Source of the DNA: an uncultured Collinsella sp.
Lineage (GTDB): Bacteria; Actinomycetota; Coriobacteriia; Coriobacteriales; Coriobacteriaceae
DNA: 64,000 nt
NCBI GenBank assembly: GCA_902479075.1
Contig: CABSNK010000006.1
Span: 41,796 to 105,795 of the forward strand
Reading direction: 5' to 3'
Below are positions 14,434-22,546 of the stretch, one piece after another; the stretch's first letter is position 1, and each line of letters begins with the position of its first letter. The position numbers were made by a program, and so were the translations under genes. Under the pieces are notes generated by a model. That model was not told where the DNA came from, searched no databases, and worked only from the letters and a program-made list of their open reading frames with translations.

Positions 14434-16215
14434 TTACTCGTTGAGTAGTCTCACGGCTTCGGCGGCCATGTTCTCGACCGTCATACCGTTCTGCGCGAGC
14501 AGCTCGTTGGGGTCGTAGCGGTCGGGAAAGCCCTTGGCGATGCCAAAGGTGCGCGTGCGCATTGGCGTGCAGGCCAAGTAACACGCGACGCGTTCGCCCC
14601 AGCCACCGTCCAAGATGCCGTCCTCGAGGGTGACGACAACGCGATGCTCGGCGGCAAGGCTGTCGAGGAACTCACGGTCGAGCTCGGTTGCAAAGCGCGG
14701 GTTGACGAGCGTGGCCTCGATACCGTACTCGGCAGCCAAGCGGTTTGCCACGCGCTCGCCCAGTTCAAAGAAGTCACCAAGCGCGAGTACGGCAACGTCG
14801 CGGCCCTGACGCACGACGTCGTAGCGCACGACGTTGTAATCGGCGCCCTCGGCGGGCGCCAGATCGGGACGGTTTACCAGGCCGATGCCCGGTACGCGGA
14901 TCGCTACGGGATGCTCACGGTGGTCGAGCGACCAGCTCAGCATGGACAAGTATTCTTCCATGCAGACCGGTGCCAGGTAGCGCATGTTGGGAAGTCCGCC
15001 CAGCATGGAAATATCAAAGAACGAGAGGTGCGTCTCGGACGTGGTGCCAAAGACCGAAGCGCCAAACACCAGGATGGTTGCGGGGGCGTCGTTGAGGCAC
15101 AGGTCGTGCCACAGTTCATCGTAGGCGCGCTGCAAAAACGTGCCGTATGCGCCAAAGACCGGCTTGGCGCCGGCGCTGGCGAGCGCGGTGGCAAAGGTGA
15201 CGGCGTGCTCTTCGGCAATGCCCACGTCGACAAACTGCTTGCCTGCCGCGGTGCGGAGCTCGGGCGTAAAGCCCATGATATAGGGCGTGGCAGCCGTGAT
15301 GGCGACAACCTGCGGGTCGTTCGCGATAGCGGCGTTGAGTGCCTCGCCCGTAATATCGGCATAGGTGCGCGGTGCGGGTTCGCTCGGGTGGCCCGGGCAA
15401 AGTTTGCGGCCGGTTGCCATATCGAAGGGCCCCACATGATGCCAGTGCTCCGGGTCGCTCTGGGCCGGCTCAAAGCCCTTGCCCTTGGCGGTGGAGACGT
15501 GCAGCACGATGGGATGATCGATATCGCGCAGCTCCTGCAGCGTATCGACCAGTGCTTGGACATCGTTGCCGGCGTCCAGGTAGCGATAGTCGAGCCCCAG
15601 CGCGCGGAAAACGTTGCGCTCGCAGGTGCCGTTACTGGCGCGCAGCTCGGCCAGATTGCGATACAGACCACCGTGGTTTTCGGCAATGGACTGGTCGTTA
15701 TCGTTGACGATAATGATCAAGTTGCTGTCGAGATCGGCGGCATTGTTAAAGCCCTCAAACGCCAGACCGCCCGAAAGCGAGCCGTCGCCAATAACAGTAA
15801 TGACGTTATACGTGTCACCCGCCAGGTCGCGCGCGTGGGCAAGACCGCAGCCCAAGCTCACCGAGGTCGAGGTGTGACCCATGGCAAACAGGTCATGCTC
15901 GGACTCGTCGGGATTGGCAAAGCCAGAGGCCTCGCCATAACGCTCCGGATCGATATAGGTGTACGCGCGCCCGGTCAGCGCTTTGTGTGCGTAGGTCTGG
16001 TGCGACACGTCAAAGACAATTTTGTCGGTGGGGGAGTTAAACACGCGGTGGAGCGCGACCGTGAGCTCAACGACGCCCAGGTTGGGGGCAACGTGTCCGC
16101 CGACAGCGGCGGAGCTTTCGAGGATGGCGTGGCGAATCTCGTCGCAGAGCTGCGGGAGCTCGGCGCGATTAAGAGCCTTGACGTCCTCGGGCGTTGTCGT
16201 TTGCGTAAGCAGCAT
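14434..16215 (-). CDS. dxs: 1-deoxy-D-xylulose-5-phosphate synthase (divergent type)
   Basis: 593-residue thiamine-diphosphate enzyme condensing pyruvate and glyceraldehyde 3-phosphate, the first step of the MEP isoprenoid pathway. Visible are FDVSHQTYAHK, GHTSTSVSLGCGLA, the ThDP motif GDGSLSGG...NNA, a transketolase pyrimidine-binding domain (VGIAEEHAVTFATALA) and the C-terminal transketolase domain. It is about 30 residues shorter than typical DXS. The motif wording (DVSHQTY for DVGHQ-Y; VNDNDQSI for LNDN-MSI) places it in a divergent DXS-like branch, so true DXS activity is likely but not certain. It is transcribed alone. Confidence 0.82.
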   Translation of the reverse strand: MLLTQTTTPEDVKALNRAELPQLCDEIRHAILESSAAVGGHVAPNLGVVELTVALHRVFNSPTDKIVFDVSHQTYAHKALTGRAYTYIDPERYGEASGFANPDESEHDLFAMGHTSTSVSLGCGLAHARDLAGDTYNVITVIGDGSLSGGLAFEGFNNAADLDSNLIIIVNDNDQSIAENHGGLYRNLAELRASNGTCERNVFRALGLDYRYLDAGNDVQALVDTLQELRDIDHPIVLHVSTAKGKGFEPAQSDPEHWHHVGPFDMATGRKLCPGHPSEPAPRTYADITGEALNAAIANDPQVVAITAATPYIMGFTPELRTAAGKQFVDVGIAEEHAVTFATALASAGAKPVFGAYGTFLQRAYDELWHDLCLNDAPATILVFGASVFGTTSETHLSFFDISMLGGLPNMRYLAPVCMEEYLSMLSWSLDHREHPVAIRVPGIGLVNRPDLAPAEGADYNVVRYDVVRQGRDVAVLALGDFFELGERVANRLAAEYGIEATLVNPRFATELDREFLDSLAAEHRVVVTLEDGILDGGWGERVACYLACTPMRTRTFGIAKGFPDRYDPNELLAQNGMTVENMAAEAVRLLNE

Positions 16216-16443
16216 CGTTGTGGGTTACTCCATGCGAATCGAGCGCCGGCGCTCCCTCGGCCGGCACAATTGCACAAAACAGTCTCGCACATTTTGGCGT
16301 TTGATATGTGACGGCGGCGCGGTAATTCGCCAACTGGCGGGGCAAAACGTTTTGTCCGATGCCATACTGGTAGATTCGATGATGATTTTATTCAATGCGT
16401 GCAGGCCGTGGCTTGCCGCCGTGAGCCGCTGGAAGGAGGCAGC

Positions 16444-16980
16444 ATGTCTGATGCCGTTCGTGCCGAGAAAATCGCGCACGAGGTCGACGATGCCGCCCAC
16501 CAGCTGGCCCAGGCGGGCCGCTTGGACCTGACGCACGAGTTTATCCAGCATGGCGACGTGACGGTCTATGCACATGTGACTTCGGTAGCGCGGGCGAGCC
16601 TGTCCTTTGCCGAGCGCTTGGGCCGTGCTGGCATTTCGGTCGACCGTGCCTCGCTGCTGCGCGGAGCCCTGCTGCACGATTACTTTCTTTACGATTGGCA
16701 CGACCCCGATCCGAGCCATCGACTGCACGGATTTCGGCATCCATTTTTTGCCCTGGCACGTGCCGAAGAGGATTTTGAGCTGACGCCGCGCGAACGGAAT
16801 ATTATCGCGCGACATATGTTTCCGCTGGTACCGGTGCCGCCGACGTGTCGTGAGGCATGGATTGTGTGTCTGGCAGACAAATGGTGCGCGCTGCGCGAGA
16901 CGGTCGCCGGCCGCCTGCCGCGCAAGGACGAGGCGGACGATGGTGTGAGTAAAGCATCGAGCGAAAAGAGGAGAGGGTAG
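16444..16980 (+). CDS. HD domain protein (predicted phosphohydrolase)
   Basis: 178-residue HD-superfamily protein. Metal-binding residues are suggested by His44 (VYAHVTSVA), the His-Asp pair in GALLHDYFLYDWH (78-79) and a later ARHMFP His. The fold resembles small HD phosphohydrolases of unknown substrate. ATG 16444 follows GGAAGGAGG; an upstream in-frame start at 16399 lacks a comparable site. The next gene starts 3 bp after the stop, so the two are co-transcribed. Confidence 0.82.
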   Translation: MSDAVRAEKIAHEVDDAAHQLAQAGRLDLTHEFIQHGDVTVYAHVTSVARASLSFAERLGRAGISVDRASLLRGALLHDYFLYDWHDPDPSHRLHGFRHPFFALARAEEDFELTPRERNIIARHMFPLVPVPPTCREAWIVCLADKWCALRETVAGRLPRKDEADDGVSKASSEKRRG

Positions 16981-16983
16981 ACG

Positions 16984-18003
16984 GTGGAAACCGCGATTGA
17001 TATGGCGTTTGGCGGCGCGACGCTTGCCGCTTGCCCGCTCTCGGCACTGGTACTCTCGTTTGCCTTTTACGGGTTTTGCGGCTGGGCTTGGGAGTCGACA
17101 GTATGCGCCATGCTCAACCAAGGACGCTTCGCCAACAGCGGATTTTTGCTGGGGCCTTGTTGTCCTATCTATGGTGTGGGCGGCATAGCCTGCTGGCTTT
17201 TGCTGCGCGGGATTCCGGATGCCTCGAGCCAGTTCGTCGCCGCGGCGCTTGTCTGCAGCGTAATCGAGTACAGTGTGGGCTTTCTATTGGAAAAAACAAC
17301 AGGCGCGCGCTTTTGGGATTACTCGCACCTGCCGTTTAATTTGCATGGACGCATCTGTCTGTACTGGGCCTGCGCGTTTGGCTTGGGTGCGTTGTGCATT
17401 TGTCGCGTAGTGGAGCCGGCATTGCTGGGGCTGCTTGGCCATCTGCCGGTGCTGATTGTGCGGCTGTCCGCCTTTATCGTCGCGGTCGCGATGATGGTCG
17501 ACGCGATGTGCTCTTTGGCCAGTTGGCGCCGCCTGTCCGATCAGCTGGAGCGTGTGCGTGCCGACCTTGCCGACCGCATCAATGAGTCGCTTGCCGATGC
17601 GTCTGACTCCATGCTAGAACGTATTCCCGATTCGGCGATCGACTCGGTGACGCAGACGCATATCCGCAGCCGTGCCGTTAACGCGTGGCTGGCCGAGCTG
17701 GGCGATGCAACGCTCGATGCCCTGCGTGAGAAGGCTTCGATGCCGACGTTTATCTCGGACGGCGCTCATGGCCTGGCACTTGCCGCCCGCCGCGTGGCCG
17801 ATGCCGCGCCGAGCGTGCCCCATCCGTCGCTCGCCCGTCTCCGTGCCGGCAGGCGCGCGAGCCGTCCGGTGCCGAGTGTGTCGCTCAGTCGTCGCGACCT
17901 GCGCTTCTTCAATGCCTTCCCGCGTCTGCGCATCAATTGCTACGAAGGTGTCATTCGAGCAACTAATCTCCGCGACCGCGCGCACGAGCTGTTTCGGCGC
18001 TAA
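16984..18003 (+). CDS. CmpB-like putative ABC-transporter type IV membrane protein
   Basis: 339-residue protein. Residues 15-180 carry about five membrane segments with the conserved pattern FYGFCGWAWES, GFLLGPCCPIYG and YSVGFLLEKTTGARFWDYS, matching the family annotated as putative ABC-transporter type IV (CmpB, PF06541). The role of that family is unknown. The C-terminal 160 residues are soluble, helical and basic. GTG start at 16984, 3 bp after the HD gene, with the ribosome-binding site AGAGGAGAGGG inside the upstream gene. Palindrome array A begins 31 bp after the stop. Confidence 0.85.
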   Translation: METAIDMAFGGATLAACPLSALVLSFAFYGFCGWAWESTVCAMLNQGRFANSGFLLGPCCPIYGVGGIACWLLLRGIPDASSQFVAAALVCSVIEYSVGFLLEKTTGARFWDYSHLPFNLHGRICLYWACAFGLGALCICRVVEPALLGLLGHLPVLIVRLSAFIVAVAMMVDAMCSLASWRRLSDQLERVRADLADRINESLADASDSMLERIPDSAIDSVTQTHIRSRAVNAWLAELGDATLDALREKASMPTFISDGAHGLALAARRVADAAPSVPHPSLARLRAGRRASRPVPSVSLSRRDLRFFNAFPRLRINCYEGVIRATNLRDRAHELFRR

Positions 18004-18034
18004 GAGCTGGAGTCGTAGAGGCGCCTTGCAGGTG

Positions 18035-18178
18035 CGTGTTTCCTAGGGAAGTCACCTTATCGCTCTGCCCAATCGTGATTCCCCTAGGGAAAACACGCTA
18101 CTGCCGTCGCTGACTGTGATTCCCTTAGGGAAAACACGCTAAAGAGCTCCTAGCCGTGTTTCCCCTAGGGGAATCACG
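18035..18178. repeat. CCTAGGG palindrome array A (four units)
   Basis: Four 24-bp near-palindromes of consensus CGTGWTTCCCTAGGGRAAWCACG type start at 18035, 18074, 18115 and 18155, a 40-bp period with about 16-bp spacers. The spacers (CGCTCTGCCCAAT, TACTGCCGTCGCTGA, TAAAGAGCTCCTAG) reappear almost unchanged in array B on the other side of the next gene. Confidence 0.85.
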
Positions 18179-18410
18179 TTTGAACTGAGGCTACGAGGTA
18201 TCATCGATGCCAGAGGGCCTAGAGAGGGCAAGGAAACTGCCGCCTGCACCTCGATGACAACCGTTCACCGAGCGACGTAGTTGTGGTGCGCGTCGGGATG
18301 ACGTCTTTGACCTGCGGCGTCAAGCAGTACGTCAAGCTTTTGGTCAGTTAATGGCAAGAGATTGGCAAGGTGCCTTTTGGCTATGCTGCCTCTATTGGGA
18401 GGTGGCTTTC

Positions 18411-19391
18411 GTGAGGAATACCAGCGCACGGCAAAGGATTGAAGAACAGCTTGATGGGGCGGAGCGCTTGCAGCGTTGTCTAGTGCCCAAAACCAGGGCG
18501 GATCGCGAAGCGCTTCGTCGCGCCGTAGCGGCAGGGGTGGCCGTGCGTCCGTTTAGCGGGATGTTCATGCGCGCCTTCACGTGGGATGCGCTCAAGACGA
18601 GTCCGCGCGTTCGTTGGCGCTATGTTCAAAATACGTTTCTCGACGAGCACCCTGACGAGGCCGTCTGTTCCTTTTCTGCTGCGCTTGACCATGGACTTTG
18701 GGTTTCGAAGAAATATCTGGACACAATTCATCTTATAGCTAGCGGGCGCTCGCATGGTAGGTGCGGTACGGGAATCCATCGGCATGAGTGCCCTCTAAAT
18801 GAGATCGAGCTAAACGGCACCGTGAAACGAACGACGCTAGAACGGACGGTGCTCGACTGCTCACTTGTTGCTTCTTTTGAAGACGGTTTGGCTATAGCTG
18901 ATAGCGCCCTGCGGTTCTGCAAGCTCGATATCCAAAAGCATCGCGACTATGTTGAAGCGTTGGCGCGATGTCGCTCTGGGGCCTTGTGCGCTGAGATGGT
19001 AGCGCGCTATGCCGATGGCGCTTCGGAGAGCGGCGGTGAATCCATCGTGCGCGGATTGATTGTCGCGCTGGGTTACCTTCCTCCGACCATGTTGCAAGCC
19101 GAGTTTGTTGACCCGATCGATGGCGGTGCGATTCGTGCCGATATGTACTACGAGTTGCCGAATGGGCTTCGCTTAATTATTGAGGTCGATGGTTTTGGTA
19201 AATACGTTGGCGCGGACGGCCTGGGAAAAGAGATGCAAAGGCGTTTGGTTGCAGAGCGTCAACGAGAGTCGCACATTACGGCTCTGGGCATTCCGATCAT
19301 GAGGGTGCAATTTAGCCGCGTGTACGAGGACGGTTATCTCGAACACCTACTGAGGCGTTTCGGTGTGCCAAAAGTCGCTCCTCATATGTAG
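18411..19391 (+). CDS. AbiEi-antitoxin-like / DUF559-type nuclease-fold protein
   Basis: 326 residues from a GTG at 18411, chosen because GGGAGGTGG lies 5-13 nt upstream; an ATG at 18351 in frame has no good site. The N-terminal 80 residues look like the winged-helix region of type IV AbiEi-family proteins, followed by the usual central domain (TTLERTVLDCSL). The C-terminus carries ESIVRGLIVALG, IRADMYYELPNG and IIEVDGFGKY, an Asp...Glu-x-Asp...Lys pattern like DUF559/Vsr-type nuclease folds. No AbiEii toxin gene is adjacent. It is flanked on both sides by near-identical palindrome arrays. Function unknown; defence or regulation is speculation. Confidence 0.72.
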   Translation: MRNTSARQRIEEQLDGAERLQRCLVPKTRADREALRRAVAAGVAVRPFSGMFMRAFTWDALKTSPRVRWRYVQNTFLDEHPDEAVCSFSAALDHGLWVSKKYLDTIHLIASGRSHGRCGTGIHRHECPLNEIELNGTVKRTTLERTVLDCSLVASFEDGLAIADSALRFCKLDIQKHRDYVEALARCRSGALCAEMVARYADGASESGGESIVRGLIVALGYLPPTMLQAEFVDPIDGGAIRADMYYELPNGLRLIIEVDGFGKYVGADGLGKEMQRRLVAERQRESHITALGIPIMRVQFSRVYEDGYLEHLLRRFGVPKVAPHM

Positions 19392-19901
19392 CGTTGGGCA
19401 GTGGAGGAGATGTTGATAAGGGTTGTTTTGCATGGTATGGCTTTTGATATGGTCGCCAGCTGCGTTTTCCTTAAGGGAGCGTTACCCTGCTCCGCCCAGT
19501 TGTGTTTGCCCCCCGGGAGATCACGTTACCGCTCTGCCCAATCGTGATTCCCTTAGGGAAAACACGCTACTGCCGACGCCGACTGTGATTCCCCTAGGGA
19601 AAACACGCTAAAGAGCGCCTAGCCGTGTTTTCCCTAGGGGAATCACGGACGAATCTGATGCGGAGTCTACCTTGGGATTGCCTTGTTTCTGCATATAGCT
19701 GATTTGAAATGCGGGCATAGATGGTCTCTTGATTTACGCGTTTCCCCTTCGTTTCGCGTCCGTTGCCGCGCCGTTTCCAAGATTGCGGCACCGTTTCCAT
19801 TCGACAACGCAGCGTTTAACAACGCCGTATCTGGTCTACACCAGTTGCCCCTCGGCCGCATTATGGGCGCCGACAACGTTCATGCGATCAAGGGGGAGCG
19901 A
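19392..19901. other. Gene-free interval upstream of amt
   Basis: 510 bp with palindrome array B in its middle. The last 250 bp form the leader of the ammonium transporter gene. An open frame runs through it in phase with amt but lacks a credible start and does not look like protein of this family. Confidence 0.65.
19502..19647. repeat. CCTAGGG palindrome array B (four units)
   Basis: Units begin near 19502, 19543, 19584 and 19624, again with 40-41 bp period. A more decayed unit precedes them near 19469. Units 2-4 and the spacers match array A almost base for base, so arrays A and B are copies of one segment. Confidence 0.85.
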
Positions 19902-21179
19902 ATGTACGATACGGGATCGACAACGTTTATGCTCATCTGCACCATGCTCGTGTTTTTAATGACACCGGGTCTGGCGTTTTTCTATGGCGGCCTGTCCAGG
20001 CGCAAAAATGTTATCAACACCATGCTCATGTGCTTTGGCGCCATTGGCCTGGTTGGTGTGCTGTGGATTGTTGCCGGCTGGTCGCTGGCCTATGGCGGTG
20101 ACGGCTCAAGTCCGTTTATTGGAGGCCTTGACCAGCTGCTGTGCCTGCCGGTGCTCAACCAGGTGCTGCAGGCGGCCGAGGGCAATGCCGCGGACGGCGC
20201 CGTCTATCCTCAGATCATCAACATCGCCTTCCAGATGGCGTTTGCCATGATCACGGCTGCTATCGTCACGGGCAGCCTGGCCGGCCGCGTTAAGTTTGGC
20301 GCCATGACGGCCTTCCTGGGCATTTGGCTGCTTGTGGTCTATGCGCCGCTTGCCCACATGGTTTGGGGCGGCGATGGCTCCTTTATCGGCGACGTCATCG
20401 GCGCACTCGACTTTGCCGGCGGCGACGTAGTACACATTTCGTCCGGTCTCACGGGCCTGATTCTCTGCTTAATGCTTGGCCGTCGTCGCGGTTTTGGCAT
20501 GGTGAGCTACCGTCCGCATAACGTGCCGTTTGTGGCGCTCGGCGCCGGTCTGCTTTGGTTTGGCTGGTTTGGCTTTAACGGCGGCAGTGAGTTTAAGGCC
20601 GACGCCGTGGCGGCGCTCGCCATACTCAACACCGTGACGGCCAGCGCGGCGGGCATGGTCTCGTGGCTTGCCGTCGAGCGCGTGCACACCGGTCGTCCCA
20701 CGCTGGTGGGTGCCAGCACCGGTCTGGTTGCGGGCCTTGTGGTGGTCACGCCCGGCGCGGGCTTTGTCGAGCCGTGGGCGGCGCTGATCATGGGCCTGAT
20801 TGTCTCGCCCGTCTGCTATCTGGCCATTAGCCATCTTAAGACCAAGTTTGGCTACGACGACGCACTCGACGCGTTCGGTTGCCACGGTATCGGCGGCATC
20901 TTGGGCGGCGTGCTCACAGGCCTGTTCTGCGTGCCGGAGCTCTCGTGGACCGGTAAAGGTGGCCTGTTCTACACGAGTGACGTGTCGCTGCTCATCTCGC
21001 AGATTTTGGGCATTGTGGTGACGGTCGCTCTTGTGCTGGTGCTCGATTTGGTGATCGCCGCGGTGGTCAAGGCGCTGTTCCACGGCAGCCTGCGCGTGGA
21101 CGAGGCCGACGAGGCGCTGGGCCTGGATGCGAGTCAGCACGGCGAGAGCGCGTATCCCTCCTTCTCGGGACTCGATTAG
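19902..21179 (+). CDS. amt: Ammonium transporter (Amt family)
   Basis: 425-residue membrane protein with 11 predicted helices, conducting ammonium/ammonia into the cell. The family patterns DTGSTTFML, PGLAFFYGGL, GGDVVHISSGL and DDALDAFGCHGIGGILGG are present, the last including the conserved pore histidine. The ATG at 19902 has AAGGGGGAGCG just upstream; earlier in-frame ATGs give a non-homologous leader. The PII gene follows 190 bp downstream, the usual amt-glnK pairing under nitrogen control. Confidence 0.93.
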   Translation: MYDTGSTTFMLICTMLVFLMTPGLAFFYGGLSRRKNVINTMLMCFGAIGLVGVLWIVAGWSLAYGGDGSSPFIGGLDQLLCLPVLNQVLQAAEGNAADGAVYPQIINIAFQMAFAMITAAIVTGSLAGRVKFGAMTAFLGIWLLVVYAPLAHMVWGGDGSFIGDVIGALDFAGGDVVHISSGLTGLILCLMLGRRRGFGMVSYRPHNVPFVALGAGLLWFGWFGFNGGSEFKADAVAALAILNTVTASAAGMVSWLAVERVHTGRPTLVGASTGLVAGLVVVTPGAGFVEPWAALIMGLIVSPVCYLAISHLKTKFGYDDALDAFGCHGIGGILGGVLTGLFCVPELSWTGKGGLFYTSDVSLLISQILGIVVTVALVLVLDLVIAAVVKALFHGSLRVDEADEALGLDASQHGESAYPSFSGLD

Positions 21180-21228
21180 CAGCTTCCCCAAGCTCCGCAC
21201 CTTGCCGTTCAATCGTCGCGCGGCTTCC

Positions 21229-21314
21229 CCAGGCACCGCACCTTGGGTTTCAAACCGTCGCTTGCGTACAAAAGTACGCGGCGCTCCTCTTTCAACCCAA
21301 TCTGCGGCACCTGG
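21229..21314. repeat. Long imperfect hairpin between amt and PII genes
   Basis: CCAGGCACCGCA...TTGGGTTT at the left pairs imperfectly with AACCCAA...TGCGGCACCTGG at the right through GCGTAC-AAAA-GTACGC at the tip. The left 42 bp resemble a decayed copy just upstream (21180-21220). It may attenuate or process the amt-PII transcript. Confidence 0.65.
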
Positions 21315-21369
21315 GAAACCCGCGTCATTGAATGGCAATTCATTTCTTTATTAAAGAGAGGAATTCATT

Positions 21370-21708
21370 ATGAAAAAGATCACGGCTATCGTGCGCCAGG
21401 AAAAGCTTGAGGTTCTTAAAGATGCGCTGTTTGCTGCTGATGTTCGTGGTATGACCATCAACCAGGTGCAGGGCTGCGGCGCGCAGCATGGCTGGAAGGA
21501 ATACGTGCGCGGCAACGAGTTACTCGTCAACACAATCCCTAAGGTGCAGTTCACGCTCATTTGTGCCGACGAGCACGTCGACGGAATTGTTGACATCATC
21601 TGCAACGCCGCTCGCACCGGAGCCGTCGGCGACGGCAAGATTTGGGTCGAGCCGGTCGAAGAAGTTATCCGTATCCGCACCGGCGAACACGGCCCCGCCG
21701 CGGTGTAG
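21370..21708 (+). CDS. PII nitrogen regulatory protein (GlnB/GlnK family)
   Basis: 112-residue trimeric PII signal protein, expected to plug the Amt channel according to ATP/ADP and 2-oxoglutarate. The C-terminal PII signature RTGAVGDGKIWV is intact (about 83-94). The T-loop reads YVRGNELLVNTIP; the position of the Tyr51 that is uridylylated or adenylylated in other bacteria is Leu. Control by covalent modification at that residue is therefore ruled out by sequence, while ligand control remains possible. The ATG follows AAAGAGAGGAATTC. Confidence 0.92.
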   Translation: MKKITAIVRQEKLEVLKDALFAADVRGMTINQVQGCGAQHGWKEYVRGNELLVNTIPKVQFTLICADEHVDGIVDIICNAARTGAVGDGKIWVEPVEEVIRIRTGEHGPAAV

Positions 21709-21782
21709 AATCGACCGCCTGCCATCCGCAACGTTAAAATGCTGCAATGAGGCACAAGACTTGCGTTGCGGATGGACGGATT

Positions 21783-22445
21783 ATGGGTCGTAATAAATAT
21801 CCCGAGGAGACGGTCGCGAAGATTCTCGACGCGGCGCTGGAGCTATTCTGCGCACAGGGTTATGAGGGGACGAGCATTCAAGACATCGTCGACCGCCTCG
21901 ATGGCATGACCAAGGGTGCTGTCTATCATCACTTTAAGAGCAAAGAGGAGATTTTCAACGCCGCATTTGATCGGGCAATGGCTCCGATTGTTGAGCGCCG
22001 CCGCTCAACGCTTGGTATCGGTAATATGAACGGAGCCCAAAAGCTCAAGCGGCTGTACGCGCCCGAGTCCGTCGTTCCACAAATTGAGCTATGGACACGC
22101 ATGCATCCTGCGGCGGATCCGGTAAAAAGCTCGCGTCTACTGGCGATGCAGTACCAGGGCTCGTTTGACGAATCGGCCGATGGCTGTCTTTTGCCAGTGA
22201 TCGAGGAGGGCATCGCCGACGGCTCCATTGCGTGCGAATGTCCGCGCGAAGCGGCGGAGGCCGTATCGTTGTTGGCGAATCTTTGGTTGCTGCCATTGTT
22301 CCGTCCGCTTGAATCCAAGGACCGAATGCTCGCTCGCGCTCAATGTTTGGCGCAGATGGCTGCCGCGGTGGGACTCGATTTGGGGGAAGAAGTGCTTCAG
22401 ACAACGGCGCTGATTTGGGACGTATGGGACCGTTCCGGGTGGTAA
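21783..22445 (+). CDS. TetR/AcrR family transcriptional regulator
   Basis: 220-residue repressor. An N-terminal helix-turn-helix (ILDAALELFCAQGYEGTSIQDIVDRL, then GAVYHHFKSKEEIF) precedes a ligand-binding domain. The start ATG at 21783 gives MGRNKYPEETV; upstream in-frame codons are not homologous. It lies 101 bp upstream of an MFS transporter gene in the same direction, and two related palindromes lie between them. It probably controls that pump in response to a drug or metabolite. Confidence 0.88.
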   Translation: MGRNKYPEETVAKILDAALELFCAQGYEGTSIQDIVDRLDGMTKGAVYHHFKSKEEIFNAAFDRAMAPIVERRRSTLGIGNMNGAQKLKRLYAPESVVPQIELWTRMHPAADPVKSSRLLAMQYQGSFDESADGCLLPVIEEGIADGSIACECPREAAEAVSLLANLWLLPLFRPLESKDRMLARAQCLAQMAAAVGLDLGEEVLQTTALIWDVWDRSGW

Positions 22446-22450
22446 TATAG

Positions 22451-22463
22451 ATACCAACGGTAT
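22451..22463. promoter_or_regulatory. Candidate TetR half/alternate operator
   Basis: ATACC-AAC-GGTAT, followed by GTAA, shares the CGGTATGTA core with the stronger palindrome at 22510. Confidence 0.45.
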
Positions 22464-22509
22464 GTAATTGATTTGCGAGGGTAGCCACGGCTGCCCTTTT
22501 CAAGTCATT

Positions 22510-22534
22510 AAATACATACTATCGGTATGTATTT
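22510..22534. promoter_or_regulatory. Candidate TetR operator upstream of MFS gene
   Basis: Perfect 10-bp arms AAATACATAC / GTATGTATTT with a 5-nt centre, ending 12 bp before the MFS start codon, so it likely overlaps the promoter or leader. Confidence 0.65.
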
Positions 22535-22546
22535 GGGGGCAGGCTT

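Noticed and set aside
18035..19647. CRISPR array
   Set aside because: Units are palindromic and only 24 bp, spacers are about 16 bp and are shared between the two arrays, and there are no cas genes.
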